Of a stretch of 64,000 nt of DNA, positions 11,258 through 22,005 are shown piece after piece; positions within the stretch are counted from its first letter, which is position 1; each line of letters starts with the position of its first letter. The notes under the pieces are model-generated. The model worked only from the letters and a program-made list of their open reading frames with translations. It was not told where the DNA came from and did not search any database. The position numbers and the translations under genes are program-made. Source of the DNA: Lepas anatifera (lineage: Eukaryota > Arthropoda > Thecostraca > Lepadidae); NCBI GenBank assembly GCA_034440635.1, contig JAOTON010001681.1, positions 1,404,001-1,468,000 of the forward strand. The letters are read 5' to 3'.

Positions 11258-11580
11258 CTAATGTTCACCCAGTCCTGGCGCGCTATCGGGTCTTCTCACT
11301 TGTCGCCGCCGCGCGAGCGTGTTGGCCGCGGACGGTGGCGCGGCGCGGTACACTGACCACACTGGGCGCGGCGCCGGGCCGCAGTGGCCGCGCGGGCGGC
11401 GGACGCGGCGCTGCGCTCTCCGTCGCCGCCGACGATGCCGCCTGCGGGCCTGGGTCCCCTGAGATGGAGCAGACGCCGCTCTGTGCCATCTCAAACACAC
11501 AGTCATATATGGTGTGGCCGGCGCTGTGGGTGGACTATATGAGAGCGCAAAAGGCAGGTCTTCATAACATGGGACAGTAG
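11258..11580. other. CpG-rich GC-rich segment
   Basis: This segment is dense in CG dinucleotides (for example GCGGACGCGGCGCTGCG) and open in several frames on both strands, which is compositional. It could be a promoter-proximal island or first exon, but no TATA, splice or domain evidence decides this. The ATG frame at 11335 (81 codons, Ala/Gly/Arg rich) is unrecognised. Confidence 0.3.
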
Positions 11581-11629
11581 CTAGCGGCGCCATTGGGGAA
11601 AGCCCCCCAACCAAAACCCCTTTTAACAT

Positions 11630-11780
11630 TTCAAAAATCTTTTTTTCAAAAAAAAAAAAAAAAAAACCCCAAAAAAAAAAAAAAATTCTTTTCTCTTTTT
11701 CCCCCCCCACAAAAAAACCCCATCCCCCCCCCCCCCCAAATAAAAAATTCTTAAAACCACCAAAAAAAATTTAAATTAAA

Positions 11781-11832
<52 letters not shown>

Positions 11833-11879
11833 ATAAAAAATAAAAAAAAAAAAAAAAATAAAAATTTAAAAAAAAAAAA

Positions 11880-11929
<50 letters not shown>

Positions 11930-12083
11930 TAAAAAATTTACAACCCAACAAAAAAAAAAAAAAAACCCCTTATTTAAAAAAAAAACCCCGCGGGGGGCCG
12001 CCCCCCCCCCCCCCCCAAAGGGAAAAACGCGCCGCCGGGGGGAAAAAAAAAAAAAAAAAAAAACAAAAAAACAAAAAAAAAAA

Positions 12084-12171
<88 letters not shown>

Positions 12172-12440
12172 CCCCCCAACCAAAGGGGGGAAGAAAAAAA
12201 AAGAAAAAAAAAAAACCCACCAAAAACAACCCCCACCCCCCCCCTAAAATTCAAAACATAACCAAACCCCCCCCCCCGCGGGGCCCCCCCCCCCCCCCCC
12301 ACCCCCCCCAAAACCCCACAAAAAAAAAACCACCCCCCCCCCCCCCCCCCCCCCCCCCCAGGGGTTTTTGTTTAAAAAAAAAAAAAAATAAAATAATATT
12401 AAAAATTAAAAAAAAAAAAAAAAAAAAAATTTTTTATTTA
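11630..12440. repeat. A-run / C-run homopolymer tract, probable assembly artefact
   Basis: About 800 bases consist almost wholly of poly-A and poly-C runs of 5-60 bases with almost no G or T and no periodic unit. The transition from normal sequence begins at about 11640. The Phe/Gly-rich minus-strand frames are meaningless translations of it. Confidence 0.8.
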
Positions 12441-12558
12441 ATAAGGGCGGGCAGCGATACTAGTGGCAGCTCGTTGATGGAGCGACAATGGGTGTAGTTA
12501 GGAAGATACATGCTACCAAAATAGGACATTTATCACGAGGAGCAGTGCAACATGTGTC
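12441..12558. other. short spacer, nothing recognised
   Basis: Ordinary sequence between the homopolymer tract and the next TTAA element. Confidence 0.4.
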
Positions 12559-12562
12559 TTAA

Positions 12563-13777
12563 CCTTCGCCCGGGTGGGGCGTCTTTTAGACCCCTCGGGT
12601 TTTTCCACAGTAACCGAAAAACGGTGGCGAGCAGCGCCGCCAAACTTACTCTAGCTATTCCTTCATCATTTTTACATCTTTCCTTACCATTTTTTATCAA
12701 GGTCATATCAGGTCAGGTCACCAGGCCAGGTAAAGTGACCTCACCTAAAAAAAATACTTCGGACAGCATAACTAAAAGAAGTGTTAATCGATCAATTTGA
12801 AACTCATACCACATATTGGGCCTACCAGGAGCTACAACATATGTTCTGGGATTTTTTACATTAGTGACCTAAGGTCATGTACAGAGAATGATGACCTCCC
12901 CTCGCGAATGCATGGGGAAAATCACAAAATGAGCTTTTCTCAGTAGTATGGATGGAATCAACTTTAAACATCGGGTACGACTTGCTCTTAGCCCATTTCT
13001 GAAGTCGATACCAAAAATTCTGACCTGTGACCTTCGAAAAGTCACCTTAGGTCAAATAAGCGCTTTTCGGTGTTTTGCTCTATAAATTTTGAATAAACAA
13101 AAAATATAACTTTTATTTTGTCACCAAAGTGTTTGTAGTTAGTCACTGTAAGTCAAATAATATACATCATGACTATACCAGGTCAAGTTGGGTCAAACTG
13201 TTGCCCTGGGTCAGGTCAAATTTTAAATTGGACCTGGTATAGCAATATCATATATCATTCGATTCGTATTGACGAGAGAATTGCAATGGTGCATCAAACT
13301 ATGGCTGTACCTTGCTTGGTTTGGAGGTTATTAGCGAAAAATGAAACGCCCTTATGTGCGGGTGGCTATGGACCTTCCCAAGAACATTCCCTATGTTATG
13401 TGACCTGCAGCTCCCTAGGCTTTGACCTGACCCGAAAATAATTGTCACTGTAATGAAAGAGCAACTCAAGAGCTTTCAAATGGTGTTAAAAAGTTCTATC
13501 TAGTTTATCTATCTGATCTATCTTAGTTTCTGAAATATATGAGGTTTTCTTAGTACACCTCATATCAGTATCTTAGTATCTTATATCATCTTTTTACCTC
13601 TGGTGACCTTGATATTGAACTGACGAGAAAAATAACTGAAGTGTTTTCGATATCATTTTGGAAGAGCTTTCGATTGCCGTTTTCGTTTTTTTCTAGCTCT
13701 ATTAGTTTTTGAGGTCATGGGGTCTTTTTTACCCCCACCAGGGCGAAGGTGGCTCGTACCCGCCACCGGGGCAGGGG
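12563..13777 (+). mobile_element. TTAA family A element (1.2 kb, intact ends)
   Basis: Flanked by TTAA at 12559-12562 and 13778-13781. The left terminus is CCTTCGCCCGGGTGGGG and the right end is CCACCGGGGCAGGGG. Internally it has CAGGTCAGGTCACCAGGCC, GACCTAAGGTCATG, and a shortened version of the central GGTCA palindrome zone. It is more diverged than the copy at 9360 and somewhat longer. Open frames inside it (for example 13169-13441) are unrecognised. Confidence 0.8.
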
Positions 13778-13796
13778 TTAAAGGGAGGAGACTATT

Positions 13797-14310
13797 TAGT
13801 CAAAATTCCAAAAAGGACTATTTATTAATAACAGAGGTCTAGAAATCCAGAAACCATATTTCGTTTCCACGTTCAATCGCTCAGAACAAAAATATAGCAT
13901 GTTCTTACAATCTGAAGCGTTATCAAAACAGCGTCTCACTTGGATCGATCCAGGTATCGCGTGTAATTACGAGGCTGCCAGCTACGGTGTAGCTGGCAGT
14001 GGCAACGTTGTGACACGGCGCCATTTTTAACATTTATACTTCGACATGCGCGGCAGTCATGCAGTTAAGGTTCAGACCAATCAAATTGTTGCAGCCAGAT
14101 GGGAAGTGATTCTTTCATGGTTTGAATTAAGGCCTTAACGTCCTTTATTTGGAACTTCAAAATGTGCGGAAATTTGATACAGAGCTTTGGGCGAAATGAA
14201 ATATGTCAACAGTGGTTTCTCGACAAGCTCTGCAAAACTTCAAATGACAGTTTTGCGGAGCGTGCCCGCATAATTTACAGTTCAAAATAAAAGGCCTGAA
14301 CGGGAACGCC
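13797..14310 (+). repeat. left arm of a long inverted repeat pair, family H
   Basis: Segments CCAGAAACCATATTTCGTTT, CAATCGCTCAGAACA, TGGTTTGAATTAAGGCC and ACTTCAAAATGTGCGGAAAT recur in reverse complement at 17690-18110. The two arms are diverged but collinear. They could be the ends of one 4.3-kb composite element or two independent copies in opposite orientation. Confidence 0.5.
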
Positions 14311-14314
14311 CAAT

Positions 14315-14530
14315 TCGTCGAAATTCTAAAAAGGATTATTCATGAACAAAATAGGTCCAAAAAATCAGGAAACCGCATTTTGTTTCCGCCTTCATCCGCT
14401 CAAAACACAAAATGTCACCTCTTGCCTAACAACCCTGGATTGACCCAAGCATTGCGTGCAGTTAGGAATCTGGCTGCTTGCGGCAGCTTACGGCATGTAA
14501 CATTGTGGAGGCCATGTTATTTTTGTTAGG
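14315..14530 (+). repeat. second direct copy of the family H repeat
   Basis: AGGAAACCGCATTTTGTTTC, CATCCGCTCAAAACA and GCGTGCAGTTAGGAATCTGG align with the corresponding points of 13797-14060 and in the same orientation. The copy is clearly diverged. Confidence 0.5.
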
Positions 14531-14829
14531 ATTTGTCACGTGGCATATGCTGTCTGATAGGAAGGTATGAAATGAAAGAATAATATGATGATGAAATAAT
14601 ATTAACATGATATGAAATAGCAGTATAATAAACCTCGGCCTGCGGCCTCGGCAGGTGCCGCTCCGGCGCAGGAGAAGCCGGCGACAATGTACGTTAGCCA
14701 AACAGTTAGATTGACAGGCGAGTGTTTTCAGCAGTTTGATACTTATAACAACGCAATGTTGGAGTTTTAGGTTTTGTGTTCTTATTATGGCTCCATTCAA
14801 TCCCCTGCCTAGGCCCATGTTTTCCTACA
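14531..14829. repeat. dispersed GGCGCAGGAGAAGCCG / GACAATGT segment and AT-rich filler
   Basis: The phrase CCGGCGCAGGAGAAGCCGGC followed by GACAATGT (14651-14690) recurs in variant form at 16098-16150, 29745-29780 and, inverted, at 44211-44265. It is probably a fragment of one unclassified repeat. No gene is seen. Confidence 0.4.
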
Positions 14830-15615
14830 TTAGCATGTCTGTGCACACTACGTCACGTTTGCCCTCTGTTCATGTCATCACGTAAATAAACACACGTATA
14901 CAGTTTGTTTTTTTAAGTAAAGATTGGGCATACCCAGAAGAAAGGCAATACAAGATAAAATACAATGGGCTTGCCGATCATATTTCATCTTTAGGTACCT
15001 GCAGATTTTCAGCCAATTCAGCTTATTTGCTACCGAGTTAGATTCGGTTACCCTATTTACCAGTGCGCATGCGCAGTAACGTCTGCAGTGAATGAGAGTG
15101 AAGATTCCGTTATAATTGACTGAAGCATGTTGGTATCCCGTGTGTTTGTCTCCTGGTCAAAATTATCCCTTATAGTCTTTTATTCCTTAGAATACCTACT
15201 GCGCATGCGCAGCACAGTGCTGTGTCATAATGCCGTCAACTTGGGATTAGCAGATTGTATTCTGCTTTTACTCGCAACATTTTAGCAAAATCGGTCTATT
15301 GGCTCCCGAGATAGCCTCCATGACCATAAAATCTAATGCGCATGCGCACTGACCTTTGTAAATACCAAGGGTGACAAAACATTCATGCTAAATTTAAGCA
15401 TGTTGGCTCTCCTCTGTTCATGTCCTCCTCTAAAATATCCTCAACTTTAAGGCTATTTTCATAATTTCTACTGCGCATGCGCAGAGCAGTGCAGCTTCAA
15501 TATGATATTTTTGGTTTACATTCCGTGCTATTCTCTTGTTCACAAAATTTCAAGAAAATCGACCCGTAGGTTGCCGAGATGGCCTCTGTTACCATTAGTT
15601 CCACTGCGGATGTGC
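14830..15615 (+). repeat. tandem ~273-bp unit carrying TGCGCATGCGCA palindromes
   Basis: About 2.8 diverged head-to-tail units. The palindrome TGCGCATGCGCA, or one variant of it, occurs near 15064, 15200, 15340, 15470 and 15604, roughly every 135 bp. The phrase AAGCATGTTGG recurs at about 15124 and 15397. TGCGCATGCGCA is the known binding consensus of NRF-1-type factors, so the block could be bound if accessible; no gene is visible next to it. Confidence 0.65.
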
Positions 15616-15826
15616 AGTGACCTTTCATTGACCTGAAGACAAGATTCGAAATCTGCATGACCGATTGTCGCTCATTGGTATTGTTCGATAATATGGAACC
15701 GAAAGCAACGATATTTATATATCATTTATATGTCTAAACACGGTGGCGGATACAAGGGGCAAGGCTAAGGGGCTTAATATCCGCATGTGAAAATGCCTAC
15801 AGCTATGGCATAGGCGTAGGCGGCGG

Positions 15827-16090
15827 TTTTCACGCAATAAATATTGTCGGATCAGCTCAATTTTTCCCCTAGCTGGCCCTTGTTGTCTATTGAAAAGGAT
15901 ATAAAATTCAAGTTCGTAGCTTCAGAAGTAAAAATTAGAAAAAGATAAAACAGAAAAAGTTTGAGCCCAAATTTCTCAAAAACTATTTTGGATTTCGACT
16001 CGGGGCTTCAGATTGAGTGTCTGGAGCAGAAGGGCTATCCCCCTAAAAAATTCCAGAGCTCTGACATAAATTCTCAGGACTGACAGACGC
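15827..16090 (+). repeat. dispersed repeat R1, copy 1
   Basis: Runs from TTTTCACGCAATAAATATTG to GACATAAATTCTCAGGAC and is about 85% identical by eye to 17108-17420. The copies share GGATCAGCTCAATTTTT, AGTAAAAATTAGAAAAA and CGGGGCTTCAG. It is non-coding. Confidence 0.7.
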
Positions 16091-16222
16091 CAACAACAAC
16101 ACCGGCACAGGAGAGCCGCGTGACAATGTGCTGAAAGCAAACCATATTTCGTTCTTAATGTATCTCTTCATAAGCCTGCAAGTCAGTTTTATCATTTTTT
16201 TCTTTGAAATAACCAATAAAGA

Positions 16223-16299
16223 GTACGTGGTCACCACCGGATTCGAACTGGACCTACCTGATCAAGAGATAGGGCCTCTAACCACTGGACCACCATTCC
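16223..16299 (-). mobile_element. tRNA-like / tRNA-derived sequence
   Basis: On the minus strand TGGTCCAGTGGTTAGAGGC resembles an A box with D arm, and CCAGTTCGAATCCGG resembles a T arm with B box, at tRNA-like spacing. The acceptor stem does not close properly (GGAATGG against GGTGACC), so a functional tRNA is unlikely. A pseudogene or SINE head is preferred. Confidence 0.4.
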
Positions 16300-17107
16300 A
16301 CACTACTCACACTCCCACTAGCTGAACAGCTGTGACCCGTCAGGAGGTCACTGGCCGGTACCACTCAGCCGAATATGCCGGGCCGCTGGCGCCGGGTGCT
16401 GTGCTTGTCCCGAAAAGGCACGATATAAAGGTGCTTCTAGAAGACGAACCAAGCATTCTTTTGGGCTGAAATTACTTGCATCGTCGAACTAGGATCCTAA
16501 GCTAGCAGCATGCCAAATTTCTTCCACTTCATCCATTTTAAGGACTTAAAACCATGGTGAGAAGCAAAGGTGGTCCGAGAAATTTAGCATCTTGTAATAC
16601 GTTTTGGACTAATTACTCGAAAGCCATTAGAGATAGGTGGGTAGTATAAGTGAGCGAAATGACCGCAAGTAACTTTCCTATTCAGCCATGTCAGTTCTGA
16701 GTTTGTGAGGGACATGAGCTCAGAACCAGGAAGATGCAAGTAAAAAGTTTTTTGACTCAATTTCTATTTATGCCTATAAAACAAAGAATTTCACATTCAC
16801 AATTTCCATCTCCAAATATTATCAGGTGCAAGCAATGTTCTTTCATTATTTGAAATAAAAACTCGAACCGGTCAATTTGATTGTGAGATATTAATGTTGA
16901 AATGAAATGAACCAAAATTTAGTCTTCCGGAAGAACTGTAAAAAGTAGGTCAAAATTTTACGTTTTGCACTCAAAACTATGCCTAAGCACAATAAAATTG
17001 ACCTAGCTACCCCTAGGTAACTGTCTTTTAGCTAACTGAAGCTTGCCTTCTGATATTTCGAGCGTCGAAGTCGGCCATCAACTTTAAGTAGGTTTTTTGC
17101 TCGCGTG
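16300..17107. other. no gene recognised
   Basis: AT-rich sequence with a GC patch at 16330-16400. No open frame above 60 codons with recognisable content. Confidence 0.4.
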
Positions 17108-17420
17108 AGAAATAAAGCGTTTTCACGCAATAAATATTATTGGATCAGCTCAATTTTTGTTCCCTAGCTGGCTGTTGTTACCTATTGAAAAGGGCATACA
17201 TTTCAAGCTCGTAGCTTAAGAAGTAAAAATTAGAAAAATATAAAACAGAAAAAGTTTGGGCCAAAATCTCTCAAAAACTATTTTAGATTTTGAATCGGGG
17301 CTTCAGTTTGAATGTCTTGAGCAGGAGGGCTATCACCCTACAAAATTTCAGAGCTCTGACATCAATTCTCAGGCGGGACAGACAACAACCGACAGACATC
17401 AATTCTCAGGCGAGACAGAC
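17108..17420 (+). repeat. dispersed repeat R1, copy 2
   Basis: Direct copy of 15827-16090 in the same orientation. It ends in a short internal duplication of ACATCAATTCTCAGGCG (two copies 41 bp apart). Confidence 0.7.
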
Positions 17421-17424
17421 AGAC

Positions 17425-17682
17425 AGACCACGACGAGACCGGTAAAGCGGCCAGAATAGAGCCTCTTGAGAAATCTCAATGCGCTTCGCTCCATGGATTT
17501 CGTCATGCGACTCTGACAGACCACGACGAGACCCGTCTGAGCGGCCAGAATAGAGCCGCTTGAGAAATCTCAATGCGCTTCGCTCCATGGATTTCGTCAT
17601 GCGGCTCTGACAACGACGACGACGAGACCGGAAAAACTGTCAGAATAGAAGCCGTTTCTTACTTCGTTCGTCACCGGCTTCT
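17425..17682 (+). repeat. three stem-loops of a dispersed hairpin family
   Basis: Two 94-bp tandem copies beginning CACGACGAGACC each contain a stem-loop (17459-17515; 17553-17607 with GAGCCGC/GCGGCTC). A third, shorter one at 17647-17682 has stem AGAAGCCG/CGGCTTCT. The short form recurs in opposite orientation at 42716-42751, 44296-44331 and 44368-44403. The loop phrase GACGAACGAAGTGAGAAA (in the sense of the later copies) is conserved. Confidence 0.65.
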
Positions 17683-17689
17683 GATAAAA

Positions 17690-18110
17690 GGAGCCCCTTT
17701 ACTTCAAACTTTAAAACGTGCGGAAATCAAATATTGAGAGCTTTGGTTGGAATGCAAATGTCAAAATTTCTTGCCATGCTCTTCAAAACTACTATCTCAG
17801 TTCAAACCCTTGATAAAACTGATTCACTCTCATTAAGGCCCTAATTCAAGCCGTGAAGGGATCCGTTTTCATCTGGCCATTTACGTCACGTGATAAATGG
17901 CATAGTTGTTGCAACGTTGCATGCTGCAAACGGCCAGCAGCGTAACTACACCCGATACATAGGTCAACAGGTCAACCCAGAATTAGAAGAAAACAACAAC
18001 ATCTATGTTTTGAGCGATTGAAGGTGGAAACCAAATGTGGTTATCTGTTTTCCAGACATGTCCCGTCCGTAATTAGACAATTTTGGAACTCTAACAAAGA
18101 AAGGCGTTCC
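17690..18110 (-). repeat. right, inverted arm of family H
   Basis: Reverse complement matches 13797-14310 at several collinear anchor phrases, including GGTTTCCACCTTCAATCGCT and GCGGAAATC. See the left arm entry. Confidence 0.5.
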
Positions 18111-19310
18111 ACTGACGGGTGACCCGGCTGGTGACACGGGGGGCGCACGGGGTCTAGACACTGCCCCCGCACCGATGATCCCAGCCGGCACACATACAAC
18201 GAAGCGAATATTCCAAATGCAATTTGAAAACACAAGAACGCCAGCGTCAGCATACGTCCATGCCAGGAAACAGGAAGGCCAGGAAGGTCAATCAAATCCT
18301 ACAATTGTGCGAGGCCGCGGCTCCTCCTGCCTTGCCAAGTGTAGGTCAGATTAGCCGACCGATCCCCACTCTAATATCATTGCTTGTTTCGTTTTTTTTA
18401 ATATACATTACGCCGGATGCAGGATTCTGATTAAGAGCTGGCATCTTTCACGTTTGTCTATCCAAGCCCGGTGCTTTGAAGTTAGGCAGCGATCGCTGGA
18501 ACTGCGGTGTTGTTCTCGCGCTCAGGAATTCGCGTCCACCGACCAGTTTTATGGTGGCGATCCTGCGCCAACAGCGTACGCCGGCGCCCCGACGGATGGT
18601 CGTTGAAGGGGAGAGCGCCGACAGGCGTCGGTGCCGACGACAATGGGCCACCACGGGCGAACGGCACCACTATTGTGAAGTGGCCGCCCACTTCAGCCGT
18701 CGTGTGATTACATACATTATACATGCACGACTCTCGTTTGGGAGAGTTTCCGAGCGGACATCAGAATGCATTGGAGGACGTGCCATGTATGAAAATGAGC
18801 TGGTGTCGCCTGAGTGTGGCACAGTGAAGCTGTTCCGGCGCCACCTCCCGACATCCAGCCACCTTCCTTCATAGAGAGTGAGAGACGCGGGCGGCGGGGG
18901 TCGGGTCAGGCTCGGCAGCCGCTCGGATGCACTTCTGAGGCAGACAGGCGGAGAGCAGGGACTTGAAGCAATGACGACCCGACGGTGAACCTGACCCGCC
19001 ACACTGAACCGCTGCACAGTGCCAACGCTCACACATTCAGCACACAGAAATTCACGGTTGCAAATGTGGTTTTGGAGCCTTGTGGTCAGCTAATGTCACA
19101 ACAATCGATGAACAATAAACATACGTGTAATAACTCGCGTACCATCATCAATAAATTAGACAGAGATTAAAGTATTTATACAGTTTTCATACTGCAGCCA
19201 CCATTCCCAGCTATAATTTGAGTTTTTCAATTTCAGGTGGCTTTTACCAGCAACCTTTATCGCAGCTGTACGCTTGGGGTAACAAGTTCCCCAAAATGCA
19301 AGGTCGAGTT
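18111..19310. other. GC-rich interval without recognised gene
   Basis: A moderately CpG-rich stretch (18450-18960) contains overlapping 80-132 codon frames on both strands with no identifiable domain. The opposite-strand openness suggests composition rather than coding. The remainder is AT rich. Confidence 0.3.
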
Positions 19311-19797
19311 TTATCCCTCACCAGGGGGGTGTTTGAACACTCCCTGGGATTTTGGCGACGGCACAGAAAACGGCGGCGTTTCCTGGCATCGTGCTTAGCA
19401 CACCTTATTCTACTCGATTTCTCAACTTTTTCACAAATGGTTAAGTTTCGGTCATCTCAGGTCAGGTCACGAGGCCACGTCGTGACCGCACCTCCAAAAA
19501 TGTTTCAAATGGCACAAGTGAAAGCAGCTCTTTTGATCTAATATACATATCACATAATTGGCAGACCGAGTACCAAAATTTTTGGCAATTTTTTATCCAT
19601 GGCCTAGGGTCAGGTACGGGGTAATGACCTATCCCTTGGAAATCCAAAGGGAAAACAGCAATTGGTAGAAAAAATACTCTCTAGATAAGATACAGAATAA
19701 TTTTTACTTCCCAGATTGTAGGATATTAGGTCATTCTCCTGAGTCAGGTAGTAAGTTCGGACCTGTGACACCTGAGGGGTCATCTGGGACTACTTAA

Positions 19798-21722
19798 ACC
19801 CTCGCCCCAGTGCGGGGGAGGGCTTGAACGCCTCCCACCTCTTCGGGTTTTTTTCCGGCGGCGTCGGCACACGGGAGCGCTTCGCGTCACTGCACATGTA
19901 CAGTGCACATTCCCCGTACATTCTCTTCACATACATTATTTCTTATCCATTCTGCAACTTTTCCAAAAAAATTAAGGTTGGGTCATCTCAGGCCGGGTCA
20001 ACAGCGCAGCTCAAGTGATCTAACCTGCACAAAAGTCCAAGATTACAGAAGCAAGAACAGGGCGAACACGTCCACCTGAAACTCGAGCAATCAACAACCA
20101 CAAACAAACCCATAACGGGCCCACCAGGTACAAGAAATACATTCCTGGATTTTGTCTATCTATGACCTAGGGTCAGGTACGAATCAGGACCTGCCCGTTA
20201 GAAAGGCATGGGGAAAACAAGAATTGGCCGGAAATTACTCTATTCTTGTAGATACGGCTTAGAATGCCTTCTTATTGACCAAATCGTAGTATCTTACGCC
20301 GCTCTATGACTTCCTGTTGCAAGTTTGGACCTGTCATCTTCAAGAGGTTTTCTAGAACTGCTTAACCAGGTTTTCAGACTTAGGTTAATAACTTCGCAGG
20401 AAATGATGACAGAGTTTTAATTTTGATGACATTACGTTTGGATTATGATTGCAAGTCAATGAATATGCATATTGCCTATGATAGGTCAGATGTTACCCCT
20501 TGAACTGACCGCAGGTCAGGCTATTTTTATGCTTTAACCTAGTATGGTCAAACGATAGATCATTCGATTCGCCGTAACGAGAGAAAGCGAATGACCCCTA
20601 AAAATTGACTCTAACTCAACTATCTGGCATATGCTAGAACCTAGAAACCCTTCCCTAACCTGCCAACTTCTTTGACCTGTCATGACCTCAATACCGACCT
20701 GAGCCAAAACACGTACGATGTGGTTTCTTCTGAATTCTTATGAGCTTTCTACCAGCGTTTGCGTTTTCGTTATCCCGCAGAGGATACAGGAACGGGAGGG
20801 ATGTTTTAACACGCGCATTGACGGGGGTCTGAGCCACCTTCGGATTGACGAGGGGGCGGGTACCCCGCCCCCTAAGATCGCGAGAACCACGGTAGGTAGC
20901 AAAAAACGGTAAACGGCGTTGGGTAGCCCATCCGCTTCTCCATCGAAAATATTTGAACCATTTTTTTGTCAGGTCACATTTAAGGTCACCAGAGGTCAAA
21001 AATATGCCGTCACATGCCGTCATAGGGATAACATGTAAATTAAGTTTTTCGGCCATTACATCTGAACAAGTACAGATAGAGCAAAACAACTTGAACTCTA
21101 TGAATCCTCGCAGCAAGCCGAATCGAATGATATATGATTTGACCTTGCTAGGTCAAATCAAAGATTTGACCTGACCTGAGGTCAGGTCAGAGTAAAATTA
21201 TATAAAATGCATATCATTAGAACCGCAAAGCCAAGGCGAATCTAATGAAGCTAAAATAAACGCTCTATCACCATCTGTTACTGAGTTATTCAGTAAAAAC
21301 CATATTTCCATGTATTACCAATGGAGAGGTCATGCTTCGTATCTGACCTTAGGTCATCGATATCAAAAATACCGGAACATATTTTAGAGAACTCGGTGAG
21401 CCCATTATGTGATATAAGTTTCAATTGGATAAGTTCACCCTGCTCTGACTTATGCTATCTTAAACTTTTTTTGAGGTCAGGTCACTTGACCTGTACTGGT
21501 GACCTGACCTGAGATGACCTATCCTTAAAAATTTTCACAGAAGTTGCAAAAATGATGAGGGAAAAGGTATACCAAGTACGGCGGCGCGCGCCGCCGTTTT
21601 TCTGCTGTCTCCGAAAAACCCGAGGGGGGCGAGTACCCGCCCCCCGTCAATGCGCGTGTTAAGCCGCCCCTCCCCGCTGGAGCGAAGATGGCTCGGAGGC
21701 GGAGGCCCACCGTGTCGGGTGG
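19798..21722 (+). mobile_element. TTAA family A element, middle level of the nest
   Basis: Begins ACCCTCGCCCCAGTG after TTAA (19794-19797). It is interrupted at TTAA 20806-20809 by a family B element and resumes at 21663 with GCCGCCCCTCCCCGCTGGAG...CCCACCGTGTCGGGTGG, the expected family A right end. The outer TTAA on the right is altered to TGAG. Interior motifs and their order match the copy at 9360. Confidence 0.75.
20810..21658 (-). mobile_element. TTAA family B element, innermost of the nest (849 bp)
   Basis: The 18-bp terminal inverted repeat CACGCGCATTGACGGGGG is perfect at both ends, flanked by TTAA at 20806-20809 and 21659-21662. It is the reverse orientation of 45978-46823. It carries an 18-bp perfect palindrome made of CGGCGGCGC and its complement, a GCGAGTACCCGCC zone, and the mirrored GGTCA palindrome near 21170. 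It has no coding capacity. Confidence 0.9.
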
Positions 21723-22005
21723 TGAGCAGGTTTTCACACTTGAGTTAATAAATTCAGAGAAAATGATTATAGAGATTTTATTTCGATACCATTAAACTTG
21801 GATTACCATGGCGAATCGATTGATCTGCATAATTCCTATGTTAGGTGAGATGGTGACCTTGAAATAACCTTAGGCTAGGACATTTTCTTTTCATTTCCCA
21901 ACCCGTCACCTTCCATAACCTGCCACGACCTCGATAATGACATGAACAAAACGCGACAGTAGTTTCCTCATTTTTTCTTATGGGCTGGGGCGGGTGTTTA
22001 CAAGC

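Larger units (their letters stand above)
19315..22005 (+). mobile_element. TTAA family A element, outermost of a three-level nest
   Basis: Starts CCCTCACCAGGGGGG after TTAT (19311-19314), with a GTGTTTGAACACTCCC subterminal hairpin. It is collinear with other family A copies up to TCATCTGGGACTAC at 19793. The sequence then breaks and resumes at about 21727 with CAGGTTTTCACACTTGAG, exactly where the copy at 9360 continues with CAGTTTTCAGACTTAGG. The right end decays near 22005. Confidence 0.75.

Noticed and set aside
11831..12311. Phe/Gly-rich open frames of 69-132 codons on the minus strand
   Set aside because: They translate poly-A/poly-C runs of a suspected assembly artefact.
16223..16299. 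Functional tRNA on the minus strand
   Set aside because: A and B box-like segments are present but the acceptor stem does not pair, so a tRNA-derived repeat is more likely.
18476..18874. 132-codon frame in a GC-rich stretch as a gene
   Set aside because: The opposite strand is just as open and no domain or splice evidence was found.
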